A stretch of 30,360 nt of DNA from CAZVWV01 sp964631745 (GTDB taxonomy: Bacteria > Bdellovibrionota_C > UBA2361 > JBGSMV01), in contig CAZVWV010000031.1 in NCBI GenBank assembly GCA_964631745.1, forward strand, positions 1 through 30,360, written 5' to 3'. Made by a program: the position numbers and the translations under genes. Positions 23,444 to 30,360 of this stretch are shown here, piece after piece; the stretch's first letter is position 1; each line of letters begins with the position of its first letter. The notes beneath the pieces were generated by a model that was not told the DNA's origin, made no database searches, and saw only the letters and a program-made list of their open reading frames with translations.

Positions 23444-24838
23444 CTAGCGCCGCTTCCAATTCTCCTTCACAGTTAGCCCAGCCCGCGTAAGGGCCAAAGC
23501 CTTATCGGGCACGTTCTTTGTAATGACCGAGCCTGCACCCACATAAGCGCCGCTCCCGATTGCGACTGGCGCAACGAGTGAGGAATTACTACCAATAAAC
23601 GCGCCTTCGCCTATCTTGGTTTTATTCTTGTTCACTCCATCGTAGTTGCAGGTGATTGTGCCGGCTCCAATATTGGCTTCTTTACCAACCTCGGCGTCTC
23701 CTAAATAGGAGAGATGCGAAGCTTTGGCCCCGGAGTGCATATGGGTATTTTTTGTTTCAACAAAGTTTCCGATTTTCACGGAATCGCCTAAGTTTGTTCC
23801 CGGACGAAGGTTCGCAAATGGTCCCACCGAGGCGTGTTTGCCAATTACGGCTGCCTCGGCGCGCACTCCCAGCTTTATGGTTGCGCCCTCTTCCACGGTG
23901 GTATCGATCAGCACGGCCGTTCCCTCAATTTTCACACCGGAGGCTATCTTAGTCTTCCCACGTAGTTGCACATTTGGCCCGATGAAGGCACCCTTCTCGA
24001 CCGTGACCGAGCTATCTATATAGACGGAAGCGGCATCTTCTATCTCGACGCCGTGCGCAGTCAGCTCAGAGAGTTTTCTAGAATAGAGCTCGCCTTTCAC
24101 ACGTACTAGTTCCGACATGGTATTTACCCCCAAAAATTCCGAAGCATCTTCAAATTTAAGCGCGTCAACTCTTTGGCCTTCAGCGCACGCCATCTCGACG
24201 ATATCTGTTAAGTAAAATTCACTTTGAGAATTTTCGTTCTTTAAGCGCGCCACAGCAGAAAATAAAAAGGCTGAGTCTACAGCGTATATTCCGGAATTGC
24301 ATTCCTCAAATTGATTCGCGCCTTCTCCCAAATCTTTCGCCTCGGAGATCTTTTTTATTTCGCCAGTATTTAGATCTCTGATGATGCGGCCGTATGAATT
24401 TGTTACGGGCATATGAAAGCTAAGAATCGAGAGGGTATGGTTCGAACGCGTATGAAAATCAAGAAAAGTTTGAAGGGTGTTTGGTGTCACCAAGGGCACA
24501 TCGCCATACAGAACCAAGACCGTGCCTTGAAAGTGCGCCAATTCGTCTTTGGCGGAGCGTACGGCATCGCCAGTTCCGAGCTGTTCCTTTTGGAAGGCAA
24601 AGCTAATTTGAGATTTAACGGAACTAGGCAAGTCAGGCGTGTCCTTTAATACAGCTTCCACCTCTTCCCGGCCAAAACCGGTGATGACTACAATCTTCGT
24701 AGGCAGAAGCGGAGCGCAAGCTTTCGCAACGTGTTCCAGCAGGGTCAAGCCCGAGGCCTTCAAAAGCACCTTTGCGCGACCGCTACCAACACGCTTACCG
24801 AGCCCGGCAGCCAGAATAAGTACTGCAAGATTATCCAA
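23444..24838 (-). CDS. glmU: Bifunctional UDP-N-acetylglucosamine pyrophosphorylase / glucosamine-1-phosphate acetyltransferase
   Basis: Makes UDP-GlcNAc for peptidoglycan and lipopolysaccharide. The N-terminal uridyltransferase domain carries LILAAGLGKRVGSGRAKVLL and the substrate loop QLGTGDAV. The C-terminal left-handed beta-helix has hexapeptide repeats from about residue 265, with LRPGTNLGDSVKIGNFVE, the catalytic-site segment HLSYLGDAEVG, and NIGAGTITCNYDG. The length of 464 residues is normal. The start is TTG at 24838, preceded only by a weak GAG ribosome-binding site. A miniature transposon-like element lies 25 bases upstream, between glmU and the divergent gene, and could affect its promoter. 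Confidence 0.97.
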   Translation of the reverse strand: MDNLAVLILAAGLGKRVGSGRAKVLLKASGLTLLEHVAKACAPLLPTKIVVITGFGREEVEAVLKDTPDLPSSVKSQISFAFQKEQLGTGDAVRSAKDELAHFQGTVLVLYGDVPLVTPNTLQTFLDFHTRSNHTLSILSFHMPVTNSYGRIIRDLNTGEIKKISEAKDLGEGANQFEECNSGIYAVDSAFLFSAVARLKNENSQSEFYLTDIVEMACAEGQRVDALKFEDASEFLGVNTMSELVRVKGELYSRKLSELTAHGVEIEDAASVYIDSSVTVEKGAFIGPNVQLRGKTKIASGVKIEGTAVLIDTTVEEGATIKLGVRAEAAVIGKHASVGPFANLRPGTNLGDSVKIGNFVETKNTHMHSGAKASHLSYLGDAEVGKEANIGAGTITCNYDGVNKNKTKIGEGAFIGSNSSLVAPVAIGSGAYVGAGSVITKNVPDKALALTRAGLTVKENWKRR

Positions 24839-24863
24839 TTTTAGCTCACAACTGGGTCAAAAT

Positions 24864-24924
24864 GTAACTGTTCACCCCCTGCTCTACAGGAAGCTGGCCT
24901 CCACAAAGAGAGGTGAACAGTTAC
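24864..24924. mobile_element. 61-bp miniature element with IS66-like ends
   Basis: Terminal inverted repeats GTAACTGTTCACC (24864-24876) and GGTGAACAGTTAC (24912-24924) are exact over 13 bp. They are flanked by GTCAAAAT (24856-24863) and GTCCAAAT (24925-24932), an 8-bp target duplication with one mismatch. Ends beginning GTAA and 8-bp duplications are the known hallmarks of the IS66 family. The 35-base interior encodes nothing. It sits between the divergent promoters of glmU and the MXAN_5187-like gene. Confidence 0.75.
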
Positions 24925-24996
24925 GTCCAAATTTACTCACTCAACTTTCATGGTAAATATCACGATATTGTAGAAAGGGTAAGGGTATCTACGGAA

Positions 24997-25614
24997 ATGG
25001 CCGAAAATCTTAAAAAACAGGAGGCGCTCCTTAAGTCGGGAGAACGACGAGACCTGCGCGCAGAACTGGATCAGCTAGAAGTGCGTTTAAATGAGCTAAA
25101 GATTCAATTTGAGCAGTATTTTACCGGCATCTTACCGCTTCCACCCGATGCCGCCCACGCTAACGTTAAGCGGCAGATTAGAAGTCTCTTAAAAGCACCC
25201 TTTAGAAACGCGGCCTTAAATTATCGCCTTAAGGCGCTGGAAACTCGGTACCGCACCTTTCACACCTACTGGCAGCGCGTGTTAAAGCAGAAAGAAGATG
25301 GGACCTACTCGAAAGACCTGTTTAAAGCGGAACTAAGAGAGAGGATAGTGGCGCAGGAAGAGCGCGCGCAAACCGCGGTCGGCAAGGCCGATTCCAGCAT
25401 GCATCATCTCTTTGATAGCTATCGCACGGCTCTTGAAAAAGAGACCGGAAAAAAACACGAAATTGATTTCGGAGCATTCAAAAAATCTCTACTTCAACGC
25501 GCCAAGGACTTTAAAGAAAAAAGCGGCGCTAAGAAGCTTAGTTTTAAAATAGTTGTAAAAGAAGGTAAAGTTTCCGTCCAGATCAAGACTAAGAACGAGG
25601 CGGCCCCTGCTTGA
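24997..25614 (+). CDS. MXAN_5187 C-terminal-domain-like protein
   Basis: A charged, helix-rich protein resembling the C-terminal domain of Myxococcus MXAN_5187. The conserved stretch runs from the coiled coil LRAELDQLEVRLNELKIQF, through FEQYFTGILPLPP, to NAALNYRLKALETRYRTFHTYWQRVLKQKEDGTY (in two segments). Function is unknown. I chose the ATG at 24997, with AAGGG 11 bases upstream. The open frame extends to a GTG at 24913, but that codon lies inside the right terminal repeat of the miniature element, so it is not ancestral. A Lys-rich tail (KKLSFKIVVKEGKV) ends the protein. It shows no signal peptide or membrane segment. Confidence 0.72.
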   Translation: MAENLKKQEALLKSGERRDLRAELDQLEVRLNELKIQFEQYFTGILPLPPDAAHANVKRQIRSLLKAPFRNAALNYRLKALETRYRTFHTYWQRVLKQKEDGTYSKDLFKAELRERIVAQEERAQTAVGKADSSMHHLFDSYRTALEKETGKKHEIDFGAFKKSLLQRAKDFKEKSGAKKLSFKIVVKEGKVSVQIKTKNEAAPA

Positions 25615-25669
25615 GCACTCCCGCGAAAGCCACTCGTAATCTCCACTGCACTATAGTATATCTTAGCCT

Positions 25670-26884
25670 ATGACAAAAATTAAGGTTGCAAGCCCAATTG
25701 TAGAGATGGACGGGGATGAAATGACCCGTATTATCTGGAAAGATCTCAAAGAAAAACTACTCTTTCCGTATCTGGACCTCAATATTAGATACTTCGATCT
25801 CTCTGTACAAAATCGCGATGCCACTGATGATAAAGTGACTTATGATGCTGGCCACGCCATTAAGGAGTGTGGAGTCGGCATCAAATGCGCAACCATCACG
25901 CCGGATGAAGCACGCGTTAAAGAGTTCTCTCTTAAGAAGATGTGGCCCTCCCCGAACGGCACCATTAGAAACATTTTAAACGGTACGGTATTTCGCGAGC
26001 CAATTATTTGCGCCAATGTGCCACGGCTTGTGCCAGCCTGGAACCAGCCCATCATTGTGGGCCGCCACGCTTACGCAGATCAGTACAAGGCCGCAGACTT
26101 TCTAGTGCCCGGTAAAGGCAAGCTTCTACTGAAATTTTCCCCAGAGGACGGCAGCGCGCCGATCGAGAGGGAGATCTTTAATTTTCCAGGCAGCGGCGTA
26201 GCGCTGGGCATGTACAATCTTGATTCTTCCATCAAGAGTTTCGCCAGAAGCTGCCTAAATTACGGACTGGCCAAAAAATATCCGGTCTATCTTTCAACAA
26301 AGAACACAATCCTTAAAGCTTACGATGGGCGCTTTAAGGATATCTTCCAAGAAGTTTATCAGAGCGAGTTTGTAGATAAGTTTAAACAAGCAGGAATCAC
26401 CTATGAACATCGCTTAATTGACGACATGGTTTCTTACGCCATGAAGTCAAGCGGCGGATTTGTTTGGGCCTGTAAAAATTACGACGGCGATGTGCAATCG
26501 GATTCAGTCGCCCAAGGTTTTGGCTCACTGGGACTAATGACAAGCGTTTTAATGACCGAGGACGGCAAGACGGTAGAAGCCGAGGCCGCGCACGGCACAG
26601 TTACGAGACACTACCGTGAACATCAGAAAGGCAAGGAAACCTCCACCAACCCAATCGCCTCGATCTTCGCATGGACCCGTGGACTAATGTATCGCGGCAA
26701 ATTTGACGGGAATAACGAGGTAATTGGGTTTGCTCAAAAGCTTGAGAAAGCTTGTATCGATACGGTGCAATCCGGCAAGATGACCAAAGATTTAGCAGTC
26801 TGCATTCACGGCGCAAATCCGGCGCGAAGCGCCTATCAGAATACCACGGAATTTCTTGACAGCGTGGCAGCGCTGATGAGGTAG
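25670..26884 (+). CDS. icd: NADP-dependent isocitrate dehydrogenase, eukaryote-like subfamily II
   Basis: Oxidatively decarboxylates isocitrate to 2-oxoglutarate with NADP+, in the citric acid cycle. At 404 residues it resembles the homodimeric eukaryotic-type enzyme (human IDH1/2) rather than E. coli Icd. Signatures are IVEMDGDEMTRIIW near the N-terminus, the substrate loop WPSPNGTIRNILNGTVFREP, the metal-binding RLIDDMVSYAMKSSGG, and AHGTVTRHYREHQKG for NADP binding. No clear ribosome-binding site precedes the ATG. The gene is complete and stands alone. Confidence 0.96.
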   Translation: MTKIKVASPIVEMDGDEMTRIIWKDLKEKLLFPYLDLNIRYFDLSVQNRDATDDKVTYDAGHAIKECGVGIKCATITPDEARVKEFSLKKMWPSPNGTIRNILNGTVFREPIICANVPRLVPAWNQPIIVGRHAYADQYKAADFLVPGKGKLLLKFSPEDGSAPIEREIFNFPGSGVALGMYNLDSSIKSFARSCLNYGLAKKYPVYLSTKNTILKAYDGRFKDIFQEVYQSEFVDKFKQAGITYEHRLIDDMVSYAMKSSGGFVWACKNYDGDVQSDSVAQGFGSLGLMTSVLMTEDGKTVEAEAAHGTVTRHYREHQKGKETSTNPIASIFAWTRGLMYRGKFDGNNEVIGFAQKLEKACIDTVQSGKMTKDLAVCIHGANPARSAYQNTTEFLDSVAALMR

Positions 26885-26995
26885 GGAAACTCGCAAAAGC
26901 ACATAGTTATAATTTCCGGAAAATATAAACTGTACTTTATCTAACGCTAGATAGTTAAAATTACAGCATGTTTTTCAATGATCTGCATGGTGGCC
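26885..26995. other. Non-coding spacer after icd with short repeats
   Basis: No gene seen. It contains the palindrome TTTCCGGAAA (26913-26922) and AAATTACAGCAT (26958-26969), which recurs at 27160-27171 inside the neighbouring element. Its last 9 bases are the left copy of the element's target duplication. Confidence 0.5.
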
Positions 26996-27200
26996 CATTG
27001 CTGTCCGGTAGAACATTGCAATTTGGGTCTTTAACCACGGAGGTCACGGCGAACACGGAGAAAACATTGAGGATTTCTCTCTCCGTGACCGCCGTGTTCT
27101 CCGTGGTTAAATTCAAATCGCGACAACTGCAAACTCCTGTTTTTCCTTTTGAAATCAAGAAATTACAGCATCACCGCCACCTTTCTACCGGACAGCTGTG
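26996..27200. mobile_element. 205-bp MITE-like element with 9-bp target duplication
   Basis: The ends are 18-bp inverted repeats with two mismatches: the left reads CATTGCTGTCCGGTAGAA and the reverse complement of the right reads CACAGCTGTCCGGTAGAA. Directly outside both ends lies ATGGTGGCC in the same orientation (26987-26995 and 27201-27209), an exact 9-bp duplication. Nothing inside encodes a transposase, so it would be moved in trans. An IS4-like parent is possible given the 9-bp duplication, but I cannot name one. The interior carries an 82-bp hairpin. Confidence 0.75.
27030..27111. repeat. 82-bp hairpin built of 9-nt repeats
   Basis: The outer arms TTTAACCACGGAG (27030-27042) and CTCCGTGGTTAAA (27099-27111) pair exactly. 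Each arm continues as three 9-nt units of the form nnCACGGnG (27034-27060) and their complements (27080-27106), so the arms pair with small shifts. Similar TTAACCACGGAGG-type repeats occur in many environmental genomes, from general knowledge. It is nested inside the larger element. Confidence 0.75.
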
Positions 27201-27265
27201 ATGGTGGCCGTAGAGGCCGGAGACCGAAGGTGTATTAATCTGGTGGATTGGTCGGGGAAGGGAGG

Positions 27266-28426
27266 TTAGCGAACTCTCTCCATGATGATTTCGATTATGT
27301 CCTTTGAGGCAAGGTAGATTGCATAGAACGTGATCGCGTTCACGCCGCAGCGGGCGATGCGTCTTTCAATTAAGTACGGAACAGGCCTGCCCACAAGCCA
27401 TTCGCACAGTCCTATCAGAACCTGCCAGCCATCAAGTCCTGGGATTGGCACTAGATTGGTTATGGCAATTGCAAGACTTAACTGTAAGAGCAGGATTATA
27501 AAATATGTGATCCCGCGTTCTATATCGGAGGCCAGGGGCGCAAAGCCCCTGATGATGCCGTGTTGCTTGCTGGGGTCGTCGATAAAGGCGTGGTCGTCTT
27601 TGAAAAAGCGGATAATCCCAAGCACGCCACTCTTTGTTAACTCGCTTGTAATGTCATATGCGGCAGGAAGATCGAATCGAATCTTCTCTTTACGAAGAGA
27701 AAATCCTAGGTCAATCTTTGAGGTCGTTTCGGACCAACCTAAGCTAACTTTACGAGCCCTTGGCATAGTGAGCTTAAGGCGTTTGAATTTGCCCTGCGGC
27801 AATGGTCGAAGTATCGACATCACAAGGTTTGAGTTATCAAAGGTAATCTCGCCCGGTGTTTTGTCTTTCTTCTCTACCCAAGTTGCAGAGACAATATCGT
27901 TTACTCTTAAGTCGTATTGCTGAGCGATGCTGCCAGGCACAACGGACGTAACCGTGGGCCGGGTTTTTTCTGAGGGGATGCCGAAGTAGTAAAATCCAGC
28001 AAGCGCCAGAACTACCCCTGCAACAAAGCTAACTAACGGCCCCGCGGCCGAGACCAGCAACGGTCCGCGCTTGGAGTGCTTATAAGGAGTTTTAGCGTGC
28101 TGGGTCTCAATCTTTGCAAGTAGCACTAACTCTTCGGGGTCCACAGAGAGAAACTGCCAAGATTTCTTCGGCGCGGCCTTGGCGCTATCAACATCCCCGT
28201 GGGCTTCGTCGGTGTTTAAATTAACAAAGCGTACGAAAGCGCCCACCGGCAGCGCCCGAATCATATAGATAGTGTCGTTGACGGTCTTTTTGTAAATGAC
28301 CTTACCAAGCCCAAGCGAAATACTGATAACAGGAAGGCCCAGAAGTTTCGCCGCAAAGAGATGCCCCAATTCATGCAAAGTTATAAGTACACCTAGCATT
28401 AGAACGATCGCTAATACCCAGAACAT
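27266..28426 (-). CDS. rseP: Site-2 intramembrane zinc metalloprotease, RseP family
   Basis: A 386-residue M50B protease that cuts membrane-embedded regulators such as anti-sigma factors. The first helix has the zinc motif TLHELGHLFAAKLLG (H18, E19, H22). The family's G-rich beta element is FGLGKVIYKK-like (here SLGLGKVIYKK). A PDZ domain spans about 165-250 (from TVTSVVPGSIAQQYDLRVND), and the last zinc ligand is D332 in NLVPIPGLDGW. A loop at about 75-120 is larger than in E. coli RseP. The ATG at 28426 has a weak ribosome-binding site. The usual partners (bamA, dxr, cdsA) are absent here. The substrate is unknown. Confidence 0.9.
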   Translation of the reverse strand: MFWVLAIVLMLGVLITLHELGHLFAAKLLGLPVISISLGLGKVIYKKTVNDTIYMIRALPVGAFVRFVNLNTDEAHGDVDSAKAAPKKSWQFLSVDPEELVLLAKIETQHAKTPYKHSKRGPLLVSAAGPLVSFVAGVVLALAGFYYFGIPSEKTRPTVTSVVPGSIAQQYDLRVNDIVSATWVEKKDKTPGEITFDNSNLVMSILRPLPQGKFKRLKLTMPRARKVSLGWSETTSKIDLGFSLRKEKIRFDLPAAYDITSELTKSGVLGIIRFFKDDHAFIDDPSKQHGIIRGFAPLASDIERGITYFIILLLQLSLAIAITNLVPIPGLDGWQVLIGLCEWLVGRPVPYLIERRIARCGVNAITFYAIYLASKDIIEIIMERVR

Positions 28427-28503
28427 AGTGCGGCAATCCCGTGTTTTGTTATAGACAAGTGCTAAGTCGTTGTTTCGACTAAAAGGTTAAGTGGCTTTAG
28501 ATT

Positions 28504-29649
28504 GTGGGGTCGTTTGGTTTCGCGCTTTATCCGGCCAACGTTTGTAGCCAAGTGACTAAGGCATTGCAGTCTGTCGAGATGAATCAACCGGGACGATGCA
28601 CAAGCACCCCAGAAGCCGCACCAGCTTGCGCCGTGAACAATGCAGGGTCTATCACTTCAGTGCGGCCTAATCTTTCGCCGACAACTATTTATGCGCCGAG
28701 CGAGCACATTTGGGTTTCGGGCACTAATGGCACACCAAATAAGCCTCTTCTGTTGAATTTAGTGGCGCACGTAGCGAATAGGGCCAACTGGAGCGCGATT
28801 ACTCCAATAGCCCAAGCGCCCGCGATTGTAGGTGCCGATGGCACGTTCGCAACCGCTCTTACGACTGCTTCCACTGTGGGTACTTACGAAATTATCGCCG
28901 ATGGGAATAGCGATGGCGCGTATCAGCCATGGGCTGACAGAATAGTAACAATTAACGTAACTGCCCCCGTTAATAACGATGGAAGTTGCTATATTGGCGA
29001 GTCTCCGCTGACCAGCGAAAACTGCCACGATCAAATCTCCGATTGCGCTTGCCAATCAAATTATAGCTGTGAAGACACAAACCCCGGCGGCGCCCCTGTG
29101 TATCAATGTGTCTGGGCAGTGCAGAATGCTGGAGCAATCTTCGCCAAGCGGCCTTATGGTTCAGACAGTTCGATATTTGCACCAACTGAAACTGTATCTG
29201 TACGTGGCGTGGGCGGGCTACCCGGCAGCATGATCGACTTATACCTTTCCCCAAGTGTTGCAAATCGTGGCTCCTGGACTCCCATATCGAGCATAGCATA
29301 TGTTCAGGTGACAGTTGGTCAGGGCGGCACGTTTGATATTCCTTTGGCAATAGCTGCGGACCTGGGCAGTTACGATGTCATTGCGGACGGGGATTGCGAT
29401 GGGATCTATTCGCCCTTATCGGATTCGATCACAAGCCTTACGGTATTCCAACCCCAAGATGGTGATGGAAACTGCTATGCCGGAGAAACATATTTTACTG
29501 GCGAGGACTGTTTTCACGATCCACTAGACTGTGGCTGTAGTACAAATGCCCATTGTGCGCAGGGTGTCCAAAATGGAAATAGTTATTACTACTGTGAAGG
29601 AACTCGCGGTGGCTCGCACGGTAAAATGTTATTCTCGCAATATCAGTAG
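28504..29649 (+). CDS. Two-repeat Cys-rich surface-type protein, N-terminus probably missing
   Basis: A 381-residue product made of two units. Each unit has a beta-rich domain (NNAGSITSVRP… and QNAGAIFAKRP…, ending ADGNSDGAYQP or ADGDCDGIYSP), then a Cys-rich module of the pattern DG.CY.GE…C…DC.C…C…C. Such modules occur in exported proteins. Yet there is no signal peptide, and a TAG stop (28498-28500) lies just upstream of the GTG at 28504, so the start is forced. The first residues (NQPGRCTSTPEAAPACAV) look like the end of a preceding Cys-rich module. It is therefore likely the 3' part of a longer gene, or a decayed one. The acidic DxDG loops may bind calcium. Confidence 0.65.
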   Translation: MGSFGFALYPANVCSQVTKALQSVEMNQPGRCTSTPEAAPACAVNNAGSITSVRPNLSPTTIYAPSEHIWVSGTNGTPNKPLLLNLVAHVANRANWSAITPIAQAPAIVGADGTFATALTTASTVGTYEIIADGNSDGAYQPWADRIVTINVTAPVNNDGSCYIGESPLTSENCHDQISDCACQSNYSCEDTNPGGAPVYQCVWAVQNAGAIFAKRPYGSDSSIFAPTETVSVRGVGGLPGSMIDLYLSPSVANRGSWTPISSIAYVQVTVGQGGTFDIPLAIAADLGSYDVIADGDCDGIYSPLSDSITSLTVFQPQDGDGNCYAGETYFTGEDCFHDPLDCGCSTNAHCAQGVQNGNSYYYCEGTRGGSHGKMLFSQYQ

Positions 29650-29676
29650 AAATTAAACTTTGATATAGTTGCTTAA

Positions 29677-29931
29677 CTATATGCCAGGTGGCGGCGGCGG
29701 GGTGCAACGTCCACCATCCTCGCTTCCCTGCTCCGTACCCCCACATCCCTGAATAAATTCGGCACTTTTGTTAAAACTCACAGCAACGGCTTCGCCGGTG
29801 CTTTTGATCGCCACGAATGCAATTGCCGAAATAAGTGAAATTAATAACGCGGTCTCCAATATCGAGGAGCCACGCTGATTCTGCATTCTGTACAAATCTT
29901 GCGCACAAACATTATTCATAATGGCGTCCAT
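29677..29931 (-). CDS. Small type IV prepilin, Flp-like
   Basis: The product carries a class III signal: NQRG, then SSILETALLISLISAIAFVAI, with Glu at position +5 after the predicted prepilin-peptidase cut at the Gly. The 20-residue hydrophobic helix and short remainder (about 63 residues mature) fit Flp/Tad or minor pilins. The tail is unusual: acidic and Gly-rich, with two cysteines and ending TPPPPPGI. The start is uncertain: ATG 29931, 29919 or 29886 are in frame, and the last gives a 6-residue leader. No tad or pil genes are nearby, so assembly factors must be encoded elsewhere. Confidence 0.7.
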   Translation of the reverse strand: MDAIMNNVCAQDLYRMQNQRGSSILETALLISLISAIAFVAIKSTGEAVAVSFNKSAEFIQGCGGTEQGSEDGGRCTPPPPPGI

Positions 29932-30185
29932 AAAAAACTTCGACGTTGGTTTGTTGCCACTTACCCTTGCTGCCCGTCACAAAGACACTTAATCAAAACC
30001 GTACGATTACATTATCGGCTAGAATAGAGTTTAAGTCCCGCAGTTGAAAAAGTTTTGTTGTTTGGTTGGAATGCGATTCGTTCCGGCGTGAATTTACAAA
30101 AAATTATTTTTTGGAGAATTTCCTTCCACTGGCGAAGTGCCGACAACCAAAGAATTTTCGGTCGCCACGTTCCGGTCATTCTTGA

Positions 30186-30218
30186 GGCAGTAAGGCGGCA
30201 AAGTGCCGCTTTTCTGCC
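30186..30218. terminator. Two-tier hairpin with T-run in the 3' non-coding stretch
   Basis: GCGGCA (30195-30200) pairs with TGCCGC (30204-30209), followed by TTTT; outside these, GGCAG (30186-30190) pairs with CTGCC (30214-30218). It lies in 29932-30360, where I find no gene. It could terminate transcripts from either side. Confidence 0.4.
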
Positions 30219-30325
30219 GAGTCTTTGAGCGCCACCCGCGCAAATTCACCAAGCAGAACAGCGTTTTTGCGTAACTAGCTAATATCTAAGGGGATTCTGT
30301 TTAAAAATGGCTTAAATACTTAGAT

Positions 30326-30353
30326 TTGTTCCACTTAAGCATCGTTTTATGAT
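30326..30353 (+). promoter_or_regulatory. Promoter-like pair at the right edge
   Basis: TTGTTC (30326-30331) and TATGAT (30348-30353) are 16 bases apart and close to sigma-70 consensus. A gene reading rightward would start just beyond the window. Confidence 0.35.
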
Positions 30354-30360
30354 ATGAAGG

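Noticed and set aside
27000..27196. Outer repeat of the miniature element as an RNA terminator for icd
   Set aside because: Arms are 170 bases apart and bounded by an exact 9-bp direct repeat, which fits transposition much better.
26968..27201. 77-residue open frame across the miniature element
   Set aside because: It runs through both inverted repeats and the 9-nt repeat hairpin, has no ribosome-binding site and no recognisable product.
29495..29746. 83-residue minus-strand frame overlapping the Cys-rich and prepilin genes
   Set aside because: It is the shadow of two better-supported genes and has no motif.

Overview
The window looks like a chromosomal replication-origin neighbourhood of a Gram-negative, deltaproteobacterium-like organism (Myxococcota, Bdellovibrionota or a related lineage). 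The evidence is the dnaA-dnaN-recF-gyrB cluster, a lipoprotein-type RND efflux adaptor, an RseP-like protease, a protein resembling the Myxococcus MXAN_5187 family, and F0 genes (a and c) separated from the rest of the ATP synthase. The lineage call is inference from gene content. I saw no rRNA, tRNA or CRISPR array.

Layout. 1-690: the end of a VapB/Phd-type antitoxin and a PIN toxin. 712-5649: an ArsR-family repressor divergent from a DUF2892 membrane protein, a lipoprotein RND adaptor and an RND pump, with a perfect 22-bp-arm inverted repeat between them. 5743-8259: trxB converging on an atpI-atpB-atpE operon. 8486-15665: dnaA, a candidate origin with DnaA-trio-like repeats and an AT-rich tract, dnaN, recF and gyrB. 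15737-23334 is accessory: a 40-aa basic protein, a zeta-toxin-like kinase with a small downstream partner, a remnant of a D-Ala-D-Ala dipeptidase gene, two divergent AAA ATPases that each carry a PD-(D/E)XK-like C-terminus, an MFS transporter, a SprT-like metalloprotease, a secreted protein and a second VapBC pair. 23444-28426: glmU, the MXAN_5187-like gene, icd and rseP, interrupted by two miniature transposon-like elements. 28504-30360: a Cys-rich two-repeat protein without a signal peptide, and a Flp-like prepilin.

How the genes work together. The replication genes form the classical initiator, clamp, recombination and gyrase set around a probable origin. The ArsR-controlled operon is a self-contained inducible efflux system with no outer-membrane channel gene in view. 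Three toxin-antitoxin-like loci and the ATPase pair make the flanks of the core genes unusually accessory-rich.

The most noteworthy non-coding findings are: the DnaA-trio-like origin element (10346-10366); a 61-bp element with 13-bp terminal repeats and a near-perfect 8-bp target duplication (24864-24924); and a 205-bp element flanked by exact 9-bp direct repeats that encloses an 82-bp hairpin built from 9-nt repeats (26996-27200). Inverted repeats also sit at the starts of both divergent ATPase genes. No wholly new system is proven. The divergent ATPase pair and the ArsR-DUF2892-RND operon are the best functional candidates.
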